64,000 nucleotides of DNA, taken from Cryptomeria japonica. Taxonomy: Eukaryota > Streptophyta > Pinopsida > Cupressales > Cupressaceae. The position numbers and the translations under genes were made by a program. Within the stretch, counting starts at the first letter, position 1; each line of letters starts with the position of its first letter. The stretch is taken from NCBI RefSeq assembly GCF_030272615.1, contig NC_081415.1:417288757-417352756 (forward strand). Direction: 5' to 3'. Of the stretch, positions 24,391-34,611 are shown one piece after another. The notes under the pieces are model-generated. The model saw nothing but the letters and a program-made list of their open reading frames with translations. It was not told where the DNA came from and ran no database searches.

Positions 24391-26340
24391 CAAATGAAAT
24401 ATCTCTCAGATAAACTTCTTAGCTAACGTAAACAATCCATCCTGAAAAATCCTTTGGGTGAAGTATGCTACCTTGGTCAACTTATCCACAACTACCAAAA
24501 TGACATCATGTTTATTCTTTTATATCGGCAACCCTTAAATAAAATCCATGCTAATAACTTGTCATTTATATTTAAGTATGTCATGTGAGTATACAAACCC
24601 TACTAGGTGTATATGCTTAGTCTTGGCTTGTTTGCACTCCAATCGTCAAGCTACAAATTCAATCTCATCCTTCTCGATTCTTGGCTAAAAATATAAAGAT
24701 CTCAATTTTCCTACCATCTTGGCTAGTCCTAGGCACCTTGAATAAGGTGTGTTGTGGATCTCCTCTAACATCAACCTCCTCAAATCCCTAAGTTTAGAAT
24801 GTACATTCTCCCTTGGTATCTTAATAATCCATCTAACTAAAACAAATATCTATTGAATCGATGGTGCAAGGGGTTTTTCTCTACATCTTTCTCCATTATG
24901 GAATAATATCTTTGAAGATTATGAAGCAATTTCTCAAATTAGACCTTTTAATAATAATGGCTGCTAGATGCCTTCTTCTACTAAGGGCATCTATTTTTCT
25001 ATGTTTCATCTCCTTGTAGTAATCATGTTTGCACTCCAATCATCAAGCTACAAATTCAATCTCATCCTTCTCGAGTTTTGGCTAAAAATATAAAGATCTC
25101 AATTTTTCTACCATGGTGTGTTGTGGATCTCCTCTAAGATCAACTTCCTCGAATCCCTAAGTTTAGAATGTACATTCTCCCTTGGTATCTTAATAATCCA
25201 TCCAACTTAAATAAATATCTATTAAATCGATGGTCCAAGGGGGTTTTCTCTACATCTTTCTCCATCATGGAATAATCTCTTTGAAGATTATGAGCCACTT
25301 TTTCAAATTAGACCTTGTAGTAATCATGGCTGCTAGATGCCTTCTTCTACTAAGAGCATCTATTTATCTATGTTTCATCTCCTTAATGTATTCAATCCCA
25401 AATTTATATTCAATAAGAAACTATATCCATCTATTTTTGTGAGCATTGAGATTGGGTTGAGTAAATATATATTTAAGGCCTAGGTCATCCATCTTCAATT
25501 CAAAAGGCTTACCCAAAAGATAGTGCCTCCACATCTAAAGCACATGAACTATGGCTAATAACTCTAGGTCATGGGATGCAAAGTTTAACTTATATTATTT
25601 CAACTTGGACTAGACTAACAAGCAACCACTTGCCCATTTTGCATTAGCACTCCTCCTACTCCTTATCTTAATTCATTTTGTTATCACCATGAATTACCCA
25701 TTTGGATTGGCTATAGTCAATATAGGATCTGAAATGAGCTTCTTCAAAAATTGGAAAGCTTGGTCACACTTCTCATTCCACTCAAATATTTTCCCTTTCC
25801 GTGGAGTGAAGTGATTGGTGCTACAATTTTAGAAAATCCTTATACAAACTTATTGTAGTATCTTGCAAGTCTCATGAAGCTCTAGATTTTAGTTACATTA
25901 TGTGGTGTAGGCAACCCCACAATTGCTTTTATTTTCTCTAGATCAACTACAATCCCTCCCACTAAAATCATAAGGTGTAGATAATTCACCTTGTCCTTGT
26001 AGAAAGTACACTTGAATAGCTTACCAAAGATCTTATTCTCCCTTAAGAATTATAAAACTATCCTCAATCTCTTGGTGTAATGTTCAATAAATTCATGAAA
26101 TTTGTAGCATTATTTGACTCAAATGGCACTAATGTGAAATCATGGTAGCCATAATAAGTCCTAAAATCTATTTTTTAAATATCCTCTTCCTTAATCCTCA
26201 ATTTGTGACAGCCATATCTAAGGGACCTATCTTAGATAATATTATAGATCGTCTCATATGATCAAAGAGATCATTAATCCTTCATAGGGGATACCCATTC
26301 TTGATTTTTACCTTCACAATTTATGAGACTTCACAATTTT
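24390..26340 (-). pseudogene. Decayed Ty3/gypsy pol fragment
   Basis: Reading the minus strand in mixed frames gives RT/RNase H-connecting sequence at about 26080-25690 (LRIVL, KLFKCTFYKDKV, GGIVVDLEKIKAIVGLP, then W-N-E-K-C-D-Q-A-F and L-I-S-D-P-I-L) and integrase-core sequence at about 24520-24450 (KHDVILVVVDKLTKVAYF). That is the order of a gypsy polyprotein. Many stops and frameshifts are present and no LTRs were found. It is an old fragment nested within the CACTA span. Confidence 0.72.
24628..25395. repeat. Tandem duplication of ~396 bp within the gypsy fragment
   Basis: The segment starting GTTTGCACTCCAATCGTCAA (about 24629) is repeated from about 25028 with an internal deletion. Both copies run through CTACATCTTTCTCCATNATGG and AAATTAGACC. 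The duplication occurred after the retroelement fragment was in place. Confidence 0.82.
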
Positions 26341-26509
26341 CTAAGGTGTTTGAAATGAGCGATTAGGTCAAACAAATTATGGTATCTATTGTTTTTTGAA
26401 TTTGGTAAACTAATGATTAGGTATGTGTTGTTTTGAATTGAGCAAGTTGGAAATTAAATGTTTGTGTATGTATGTTCTATCGAATTGACCAATTAGCTGG
26501 CATATGCAG

Positions 26510-26778
26510 GTATTTATGGGCCAAGAGGTGTGCAAGTCCCTGATCCTCTCCAAACAGTGTTCACGAGATGGGGTAGTGATCCCTTCGGTCTTGGTTCCTA
26601 TTCACATGTTGCAGTTGGGGCATCTGGCCATGATGACTATGATATATTAGCAGAGAGCGTGGGAGATGGTAGGGTTTTTTTTGCAGGAGAGGCCACCAAT
26701 AGGTGTTACCCTGCAACAATGCATGGTGCATTCTTGAGTGGCCTGAGGGAGGCAGCAAACATTTCTAGAGTCAGTTAA
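26510..26778 (+). pseudogene. C-terminal exon of an LSD1-type (LDL/FLD-like) amine oxidase
   Basis: A TGCAG acceptor at 26505-26509 opens an uninterrupted frame encoding IYGPRGVQVPDPLQ, TRWGSDPFGLGSYSHVAVGA, YDILAESVGDGRVFFAGEAT and PATMHGAFLSGLREAANI, then a stop at 26776-26778. These are the FAD-binding C-terminal motifs of plant lysine-specific histone demethylase 1 homologues (LDL1/FLD type); the A-G-E-A-T and H-G-A-x-x-S-G blocks contact FAD. Only this last exon is present. No other exon of the enzyme was found upstream, where dead gypsy sequence lies. The exon is on the plus strand, opposite to the transposase genes, and ~360 bp inside the CACTA right end, so it looks like a captured host fragment. 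Confidence 0.85.
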
Positions 26779-27118
26779 GAAGGTGATTGTCGTTGTTTTA
26801 GATTAGCTAATAGATTTTATTGGCACAAGAATAACAATGAATCCACCATACATACATACCAAGAAACAAAGATGAGGCTAGAGGTGGACAAAAGCGAGCC
26901 AGAGGTGGAAACTTCAGCCAAAAACCCTTGCTTGCAGTGCAGAGATCGCTCTGGCGGGGGGGGCAGGTGCGGCTTGCTTTCAAAATGAAAATGAGTTGTC
27001 TTTTTTTTTTTTTAATAAAATGCCCGATGTCGTTGGAATTCCGATGAACACGGGCATTTTTAAAAAAAAAATCAAATTTTCACACAATGCTCCTTGTCCA
27101 TCGGAAACCTCCATCGGA

Positions 27119-27141
27119 ATTTGACCCCAAATGTATTAGTG
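27119..27141 (-). repeat. CACTA right terminal inverted repeat
   Basis: Ends ...CCCCAAATGTATTAGTG on the plus strand, which reads CACTAATACATTTGGGG inward, and is followed by TAT. Two TTCCGA/TCGGAA motifs lie within 80 bp inside it. Confidence 0.8.
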
Positions 27142-27222
27142 TATTTGTAGATATCTTAGATATCCTCGCTTGAATTTTGTAAACTGGGAAAGACGGATCA
27201 TTTGAGCTGTACTACTTTTGGG

Positions 27223-29428
27223 ATGGCACCTCCAGAGGAACAGAGTGTTGTTCAGATGGCAGAGTTGACCGCTAAGTGCCTTCCTCAGACCTACATAAAA
27301 GATGAGGACGAAAGTCCCAAAGTTCCACATTATGTTTTCACCAATGAAATACCTGTGATATCCTTCTTAAACTCTCACAACCCTGAAAGAGAGAGGATAG
27401 TTTTTAAACTAACAATTGGTATCAGAGCCATGGTTGGCTTGAGCAGAGATGGGATCCGATTGGATAGTTGATCCTGGAGTTGGGTGCTTTTATGTTATCA
27501 ATAAACAGGCTTAAGTTTAGATGATGAGGCCGAATTAGTCATCGAAAAAATTCTTGGTAGTCTAGACTCGGTAGAGAGTGATGTCCAAGTGGAGGTTGAA
27601 ACCAAATCTCATTGGTGGGATGGCTAAAAAAAGGAGGAGACTTTGGCTGAAGAAGAAGAGGGTTTGTTGTATTCGTTGTTTGAAGAAGAGACTGATTTGT
27701 TTCCCTTCCAAGATGAGGAGGATGCCTCCCGGGGTGAGGAGGATGCCTCCCGGGTCTCGAATCTAGCAAATGAGGATGACCCTGAAGAAGAACAGGTAGA
27801 TTGCAAAAGTGATGATTTATTGTTGCAAATTGCAGCAGTGGAGGCAGAGTGGAATGCATTGATTGCAGGTACTGCACAAGTTTCTACACAAAATACAACA
27901 AATTCATTCAGTGAGGCAACCATGAGAATTGGGAGTGATGTTTGTAGGCTATTCACACCCGTGTGAGAGTTTTATATTTGGGTATTAAAATCTGATAATA
28001 GTGATCTAGATATTCTATTACGGGGGAGCACAAGAGCAAGAGACTTTGATGGAGTAGTGTACTATGCATCTGCAGATAGTAGTGTTCCTGATTATGGACT
28101 ACCGGATGAAGTAGTTATAGAATATGTTTTTAACTCTGATCTGACTTGGAGAAGATTAATTCACACTGTTCATGAATAGAGTTTGGCGATATTAAAATCT
28201 TCTCAAGAGCTAGTTGTAGTATGAGCCTTGGAATGGAGATGCAGGGAATGTTACAGGCTATGCCGGTTGGACTTCATGGGGGAGATTGTTGGGTATATGA
28301 AGCCCAACAGTCACATGGTTGTTTGTCTTCCCCAGAAGACTCTTCATTTCATATTTGATATGTTTATATAAATGGTTGTGTGCAGCCCATATATAATGTA
28401 CTGTGTAATTGGATATTGGTTAATAACAATCCTCCCTACATTTCTGGTGGACGTAGCCACTTAGTGGTGAACAACGTTAATCTTGTGCCTTGAGTTCTTT
28501 GTTGTGTCTATTATTCTTTCTGCTATTTTTTGTTCATTATTATGTGTTTTCTCTACTCGTTTTTTAAACTAATAGATAAAAGCCCAGTTGAAAACGGTCT
28601 GTCAAGAGGGGGAATGTTTCAAGTTGTAGATCATGGAGTTCCCAAGGATCTTACCACCCTCATCATGAAAAATGCCATGGATTTCTTCACGCTCTCTTTG
28701 GAAAAGAAATCACAGTATGCCTGCATGAAGCCCGGAACCTATCTTGGCTATGGCAATGGCAGTTTTATCAAGGACGATCCTCTCATGGATTGGAGAGAGC
28801 TTTATGTTACCAGATGCCTCCCTCGCGAAACAAAATCTCTGGCCCACTAAGCTAGACACCATGCATTAAGCTTGTAAATTTTACTCTATCAAAATATTAG
28901 AAAATAAAATGAGATAATTATGCTCATTTTAAGAACTGTAGTTTATTATTACAGTTAAGAAATAATATGATGTTATGGTTAATGTAGGGAAATTGGAATG
29001 AGTCTCATATGAAACAGTATACACTTTAGAATGTGTATGGAATGAGTCTCAAATGAAGCAGCACACACTAGTCAATGTTTACAATTAGGAAATAATATGA
29101 TGTTAGGGTCAATGTAGGGAAATGGAAAGAATGAGTATGAAATGAGTTTCACAAGAAAATATTTTATATCTGAATATTGTAGAATGACTATCACAATATT
29201 ACGATGAAATGAAATAGTTATATTTATTTTAAGAATAGTATTTCGTACCTCTTTGGGTATTGTAGGAAGATCATTGCGGATTACAATGATGCTATGGTGG
29301 AGTTAGTAAGAGAGTTGCTATAAGTTATCTTTGAAGCATTGGGGGTGGAGGCAAATACCATAGAGAATGCTTTGGGGGATGCAGAGCAAAAGCTTCTCTT
29401 TAATTACTACCTAAAATGCCCACAACCT
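27223..29428 (+). pseudogene. 2-oxoglutarate/Fe(II)-dependent dioxygenase pseudogene, split by two insertions
   Basis: An ATG at 27223 starts MAPPEEQSVV and leads to LPQTYIKDEDESPKVPH and EIPVI, the N-terminal signature of plant 2OG dioxygenases (DIOX_N; flavonoid/DOXC-like). The frame is interrupted at 27412 by a copia-derived insert and resumes at 28573 in the same frame with FQVVDHGVPKDL, FFTLSLEKK and DWRELYVTRCLP. After an intron (about 28850-29264, TGTAG acceptor) a second exon gives RKIIADYNDAMVELVRELL, a TAA, EALGV and NYYLKCPQP. There it is cut at 29428 by a copia LTR. The iron-binding H-x-D...H and the RxS motifs would lie downstream and are absent. The exact subfamily (e.g. flavonol synthase or flavanone hydroxylase type) cannot be fixed from the N-terminal half. 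Confidence 0.85.
27413..28560 (+). mobile_element. Copia-derived insert in dioxygenase exon 1, lacking a 5' LTR
   Basis: The insert is bracketed by the 12-bp direct repeat TTTTTAAACTAA (27401-27412 and 28561-28572). It opens with a tRNA-Met-type primer-binding site TGGTATCAGAGCC at 27417-27429. Near the 3' end a purine tract (GGGGGAGAT) precedes an LTR-like start TGTTGGGTATATGAAGCCC at 28287. No matching LTR sequence lies upstream of the primer-binding site. The interior contains an acidic Glu/Asp-rich frame (27643-27966) without known domains and no pol. It is best read as a non-autonomous or RNA-derived copia copy. Confidence 0.68.
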
Positions 29429-29600
29429 TGAAATGGGCAGAGGCAATAATGAAATAGAACCGATGTTACGCAAGTGTACTGTTGTACATGAACCAAACAA
29501 TGTTTTTTATTGCTTGCAAGAATCGGTTACATTGCCTCTATAAATAGAGGTCTGCAGAGAATGATCTAGAATCACCGCCATAGGAGATCTTTCTAGATTT

Positions 29601-29742
29601 GCCATTAATGTTGGGTGGTGGTGGAAGAAACTAGACTATGGTAGGTGATAGAGACTATCTAGAAAGATCTTGCCATTAATGATGGGCGGTGGTGGAAGAA
29701 ACTAGACTATGGTAGGTGATAGAGACTATCTAGATGATGGTA
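29601..29742 (-). repeat. 71-bp duplication inside the copia LTR
   Basis: GCCATTAATGNTGGGNGGTGG and the following GAAACTAGACTATGGTAGG occur twice, 71 bp apart (29601 and 29672). Confidence 0.88.
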
Positions 29743-29772
29743 GAAATTACCAGAGTGTTCTATCAGTCCCCC

Positions 29773-30432
29773 CTAATTTCTACTAATTACATTGCTATTT
29801 AAAATATTCAACTTTTCTCTTAAATATTCAAATTGTTCTTGTGCTAATGCTTTTGTGAATATATCTGCCAATTGTTCTTCAGATCTACAATACTTCAAGT
29901 TGATTTCTCCATTATTAACCAATTCTCGGATGAAGTGGTACCTCATGTCAATGTGCTTGCTTCTTTTGTGAAAGATATGATTTTTTGATAGTGCAATTGT
30001 TGACTTATTATCACAATACTCTTTTTGATCATGCTTTAAGTCCATCAAGATTCTTCACATCTAGACTGCTTGACATGCCGTTGATGTTCCTGCTACATAT
30101 TCTTCTTCTGAGGATGAAATAGTCACTATAGGTTGTTTCTTTGATGCCCATGCAACAACTCTTGTTCCAAGATGAAATGCATAACCTGAAGTACTCTTTC
30201 AATCACCAATGCTCCCTACAAAATCGCTATCTGTATATCCTGTCAATTCAAAATTATTTGTTGTGGAGTACAATATCCCATAGTTTATAGTCCCTACAAT
30301 ATACCTCAATATTCTTTTTCCAACTTGCCAATGTGAATTCTTGGGTGTATCCATAAATCTGGAAATCAAACTGACTCCATACATAATGTCTGGCCTAGTT
30401 GTAGTGAGATAGGTTATGTACATAAAGATGGT
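29773..30432 (-). pseudogene. Copia RT C-terminus and RNase H
   Basis: The minus-strand frame gives [40 protein letters not shown] and [10 protein letters not shown], the start of copia RNase H with its catalytic D. After a short damaged stretch it continues with the expected SSSEEEYVAG, CDNKSTIALSKN, KRSKHIDMRYHFIRELV and EQLADIFTKAL, ending shortly before the polypurine tract. The order and end position are those of a Ty1/copia polyprotein. Stops (near 30195 and 30060) make it non-functional. The polymerase active site and everything upstream is missing. Confidence 0.88.
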
Positions 30433-30476
30433 GGTCAGAAAAGTGGACACCACCCAAAATAAAATGGAAAAACAAG

Positions 30477-30690
30477 TAGCACGTACGTGGTTCTAAAATT
30501 TGAAATGACCGCATACACACTTAGGTTTGTTGTTCCCGAGCCTAGAGAGGGTAGCGTGTACGCGTTGCCTCTAGGAAAATGAGCACGTACACGCTATTTA
30601 TAGGAAAATGAGCGCGTACACGCTAATAATCCCAAAAGAACCATGTATGTGCTAATAATCCCAAAAGAACCGTGTACGCGGTGCTTGTCA
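30477..30690. repeat. Left subterminal GTACACG/GTACGCG cluster
   Basis: Repeated words such as GCACGTACGTGG, GCGTGTACGCG, GCACGTACACGCT and GCGCGTACACGCT are spaced 20-45 bp apart. The palindromic GTAC core and CpG-rich flanks stand out from the AT-rich background and suggest binding sites for a transposase. Confidence 0.75.
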
Positions 30691-30813
30691 AAAAAAGTTT
30701 TGTTTTTTTTAAAATGGGTCTTATTTTCTCATGAATAGCCCGTTTTTAGTTTGTTTTTTCTTCATTTTCTCTCCTAAACTGCGAACGGGGTGCTAGATTT
30801 CTCCTCCAGACAC

Positions 30814-33416
30814 TATGGATCAAGGATAGTTTTTGTTTGTTTTTGTTTTTCTTTCCCGTTTGTTCAATTTGTTTTACATTTTGAATTTAATTTCATTAAT
30901 TTTGATTGGGTTTTTTCATTTTTTGTTTCAAAAATAAGATTCTTCTAATCCACAACAAGAACAACCAAATGCACCTCCTGAAAACCCACAAGATACACCC
31001 CCAATTCCTCCTTTTGACTGCACACTTGAAACACAGGAGCAATTAATTAATCAGTTAGGACAAAATACGCCTAAAATCAATAGATTGATTGTTAAATTGA
31101 AAACATCCGAACTTGAGCATCATCAATCCCTCGCTACTAGCCTAGAAACATTAGCTAGTGGTGTCATAGCTATTTCCACACAAATTACCAAATGGGGAAG
31201 CTTTAGGGATAAGTGTCATGAATTCTATGCCAATGGGCTATCATACGAGGGAGTAAAAAGAAAAAATATTAGTAAACAACAAATATGTGCCCTTTTCATT
31301 GATCCCAAAAATGGTTAGTCATTGCCTCTTAATGCAAAGAGGTTTCCCATACATTGGTGTACCAATGTGCAGATGAAGAATCTTTTTTGACAGAGGTGGT
31401 GGATGGTCTTTGATGATCCACCTTGTAATAATTATGAGGTGTGATTATAATTTTTGTGAAAAGTATATTGTGATTTTGTGCTCAATGTGCACCCAAAATA
31501 TTTTGACATGAGAGACTTCCATGGTAGAGGTGGTGGCTCTGCCCAAGATAGACCTAGAGCCCATAAGCGATTACCCATGGAGAGTCGTCTCCCCCTAGCA
31601 CCCAAACCCAAGGTGCATCAGGTTGTCCCAGTAGAGCTGAAAGAGTCGATGGAGCTACAGACTCTTTAGGAAGCCACAACATTGAATGGTGCCATCATCC
31701 AGCATGGGATGTTGTTAGCACACCCTATTGTATTGGATGATGAGCCATTAGTTTCTCTAGGTGGTGAAAGAGAGCCCATCTAGCATATGTGTGTTAGTTG
31801 CTCGGGGACATGCTCGTGGATAGATGATACAGCTGGTGCAAATGGATCCACATATCATCCATGCATGATTTGTGGGAGTAGATGTTAGGCTCACACGGCT
31901 GAGGATTTCACACTGATAGATGAGTTGATGGACATGGTGTTTGCCCATGAGTGACAGACACAGGTGTGTTGATTTGAATTCATAGCATTTTATTTATCAG
32001 TCACTTTAAATTTGTAATTACATAAATGAATTTTCATTTATACATCGATTTAAATTGAGACAAATAATATGCATTTTAGGATGCAATAGCGGTATCCCAT
32101 ATTCCTCCCCCAGTTACTACAGCTACAACTTTGATGCCTGAGGTATAAATTTTTTAACATGTTAAAATAGAATAGTACACTTTGAATTCAAAAAAATAGA
32201 AGATATACTAACTATCTTTAATGCTTGGTCCAATTTTTGGTTTGTAGGTGTTGACAGGGGACCAAATGTCTCAGATTGATGACATCACACTCTCAACGAT
32301 CAATTTTGGCCTACAAGGCTATACGGTATCATATTTTGTACAACCCTTTTTATGTATTGTTTTGATGGAATATGGAAGTCATTTCATTTTAGATTTTTAA
32401 AATTATGTTTAATTTATTATCTGTACTAATATCTCATGTTAATTTTATATTTTTAGGGTACCCCCTCCGCGTCTAGGGCTCGTCCTAAGAAAAAGAATTC
32501 CTCGAAGATGCCAAAACGTGGGAAGAAGGTAATTGAACACATTTTTAGTTGTACAATTGCTTGAAAATGTTGAAATCAATTATTAGTTGGGGTTTGTAGA
32601 TTGATTAGTATTTTTTGTCTATTTTACATGTACAATGACCATTGAGCAATGTGGATTTGTTGAATGCACCTGATTCACCCATGGATCAAGAGAGGGCAGA
32701 GGTATGCATCTCTACTTTATTTTCTTGATTTAATGATTATATGCACACATACATGTGAACTTGTGATATATTATAATCTTATAATGTTTTCATACAAAAA
32801 ATTTCCATACATATTTCATCAATGGCAAACCCTCCCCTGTGCACTAGAGAAGCACCTCAAGATCCGGTACACTTTTGTTTGATATGTAAAATTAATTGTT
32901 TTTAACCTACAATACTTATCATTATATTAATTTAATTTAATCTTTGATCATTTTTTTGTATAGGTAATAGCGGTAGTTTCTCCATCGATGGTGAGCCATC
33001 CTCAATCCATTGGAGAATCATCTCAGATACGGGTATTTCATTGTTCTCTATATTATATCTTTTAAGTGTTTTTGATATATTTATGTTACTACATTGTATT
33101 AATTGTACATTTAATCTACAATAGACCCCTTCGTGGTATGACCATAACGTGGATCCATTTAAGTATGTCTTTAAGAAAACTCCTAAGAGTGACAAGGAGA
33201 GGAGAGCAAAGATGTTAGCTCCTAGATCAGCCGATGAGGTAATCTACATTTCAATTGCAAAGGAATTATAGTTAAATGCATAGTTATGTTGTTAATTGTG
33301 AACTATTTTCTATAAAAGAATTCTAACTTGGCTTTTAAATTGTGGTTTTGCAGCCCTCTACAGAGCCACGTACTGCATTGAAGAGGCTTGATTTTGATGA
33401 TCCATCACAAGTTTAG
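30814..33416 (+). pseudogene. Unrecognised multi-exon gene of the GTAC-motif element
   Basis: A frame beginning MDQ at 30814 appears to join a long exon from about 30943 (Pro/Gln-rich, then QEQLINQLGQNTPKINRLIV and FRDKCHEFYANGLSYEGV), broken at 31317 by TAG. Further coding pieces follow at 31478-31960 (FDMRDFHGRGGG; a Cys-rich stretch CVSCSGTC...CMICGSRC) and as short exons with AG/GT borders near 32078-32140, 32249-32324, 32457-32528, 32640-32699, 32964-33030, 33124-33239 and 33355-33416. The last gives TALKRLDFDDPSQV and a stop. The middle exons are short and rich in Ser/Pro/Lys, including a basic KKKNSSKMPKRGKK. I do not recognise a family. Its position opposite a transposase-like gene suggests an accessory transposon protein. 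Confidence 0.5.
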
Positions 33417-33874
33417 GATCATCTAGTGTTATTTTTGGTCATAGAATGACCAATACATGTAGATATATTCCACATTTTTATTGTATATTGATTTGGACAT
33501 GGCATATGCCATATTTTTGTAATACTTGTATTGACTTGGCAGACATGCCTTTTTTTATATATATAAATGTCGATATTTGATCCAATAAATGTGTACTCAG
33601 TTCATTATTTTGTATTCATTGTATTTTGTGGTTTTCCTTTTATAATTTTAATTGATCATTTGCCTATGTAATCAACAATATGAATATAAACAACAAAAAT
33701 ATATGATATAAAACATTGCAATCGTGGAATATGATTTGATAAAATTTCTAAAATGTTGAATTAACCCTACAAAACTCCTTGTATTCAGTTCATTATTGTG
33801 TATTCACTGTATTTGGTGGTTGCCCTTTTATAAATTTAAATGAATATTTGCATATGTAATCAACAATATGAATA
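33417..33874. repeat. Gene 3' flank with a ~188-bp tandem duplication, split by the LINE
   Basis: GTA(C/T)TCAGTTCATTATT... through TATGTAATCAACAATATGAATA occurs at 33593-33690 and again at 33781-33874. The second copy is interrupted by the LINE and resumes at 40833. The first copy therefore shows what the uninterrupted target looked like. Confidence 0.85.
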
Positions 33875-33936
33875 CAAGGGTATGGTAAGTTAAAAACTCA
33901 GATAGTAAAGAAGAAAACTCAAATTGTTTTAATCCC

Positions 33937-34611
33937 TTGGGGGAGAAGAAGGAAGTGCCCTTAGCCTCTATCTCTAGTCCTACAACCCAGGAAGCTCTAA
34001 GAAATTATCCAACCAAAGTCAACCTCCCCATTACTTCTCAAACAGGGGAGCAGAAAGATCAGACTGATTACCCAAATTATATAGTTGAAGTGGTGGCTGA
34101 TACTTGTGAAGGAAATGAACTGCAAGAGAAAAATGATCAACCAGAGGAAGGGGAAATCCCTGTTTCCCAAGAAGAAAAGACTGATTCCTCTTTGCTCAAG
34201 CCTAGTCTTGAAATACAAGAAGCCCAAAAATGTTCAATTTTGGGCCTGAACCTCTCAGACTCAGTCTGGAGTTCAAAATCAGCTAACAATGATTTAAATG
34301 ATTCAAATGCTTCTAGAACCCCTAACTGGGGAAATGAAGAAGAAATTTCCAAAATCCTAAACAACCCAGTAGCGGCTCCTGAGATAGACGCTGAATGGAA
34401 AATACCAAAGCAAAGGAATAAGAAAGGAACTACTCCCTTGACTTCTCTTCTTAAGAAATCTAGCAGAATAGCTCAAGTGGATGTCAGGTATACCTCCTCC
34501 TCCCCAGGTCATCCCTCTAATCACACAGTTAGAATCAAGGAGGCCAGCAAGAACATTGCAGATGGAACCCAGAAGACTCTTAAGGAGTTAGGAATTGGTA
34601 AGTATCTATGA
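33937..34611 (+). CDS. LINE ORF1 (5'-truncated)
   Basis: A 224-codon frame, open upstream of its first ATG, so the true N-terminus is probably lost. The protein is acidic and Ser/Glu-rich in the first ~130 residues (repeated E-E-G-E and Q-E-E-K words) and becomes basic near the C-terminus (KIPKQRNKKG, LLKKSSRIAQVD). No CCHC zinc knuckle or RRM was seen in this part. By position it is the LINE RNA-binding/accessory protein. Its stop overlaps the ORF2 start as ATGA (34608-34611), so ORF2 could be translated by termination-reinitiation. There are no internal stops, unlike ORF2 and ORF3. Confidence 0.72.
   Translation: MGEKKEVPLASISSPTTQEALRNYPTKVNLPITSQTGEQKDQTDYPNYIVEVVADTCEGNELQEKNDQPEEGEIPVSQEEKTDSSLLKPSLEIQEAQKCSILGLNLSDSVWSSKSANNDLNDSNASRTPNWGNEEEISKILNNPVAAPEIDAEWKIPKQRNKKGTTPLTSLLKKSSRIAQVDVRYTSSSPGHPSNHTVRIKEASKNIADGTQKTLKELGIGKYL

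Larger units (their letters stand above)
7430..27141 (-). mobile_element. CACTA (En/Spm) DNA transposon, ~19.7 kb, with nested debris
   Basis: The left end reads CACTAGTACATTCGGGTCAA. The right end, read inward on the minus strand, is CACTAATACATTTGGGGTCA. They match over ~22 bp with a single indel and a few substitutions. The bases TAT flank both ends (7427-7429 and 27142-27144), matching the 3-bp target duplication of the superfamily. Both ends carry subterminal TCGGAA/TTCCGA motifs, dense in the first 430 bp at the left, as expected for transposase-binding repeats. The interior encodes a TNP2 transposase and a Transposase_24-type protein, both on the minus strand. The span also contains a decayed gypsy fragment, an LSD1-type exon and several kilobases of unassigned sequence. 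Premature stops in all three gene blocks indicate the copy is defective. Confidence 0.78.
29429..30432 (-). mobile_element. Ty1/copia fragment: LTR plus C-terminal pol
   Basis: On the minus strand a GGGGGGAC polypurine tract (about 29766-29773) immediately precedes an LTR starting TGATAGAACACTC at 29765 and ending ...CCCATTTCA at 29429. The LTR is 337 bp and holds a TATA-like CTATTTATAG (about 29538-29550) and an AATAAAA signal. Pol lies just upstream on the same strand. The right boundary at about 30430 abuts the GTAC-motif element, so the copia body was either truncated or split by it. Confidence 0.78.

Noticed and set aside
27539-27966. Acidic frame in the copia-derived insert as a host gene
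   Set aside because: It lies inside the bracketed insert between a primer-binding site and an LTR-like segment, with no known domain; kept only as part of the insert.
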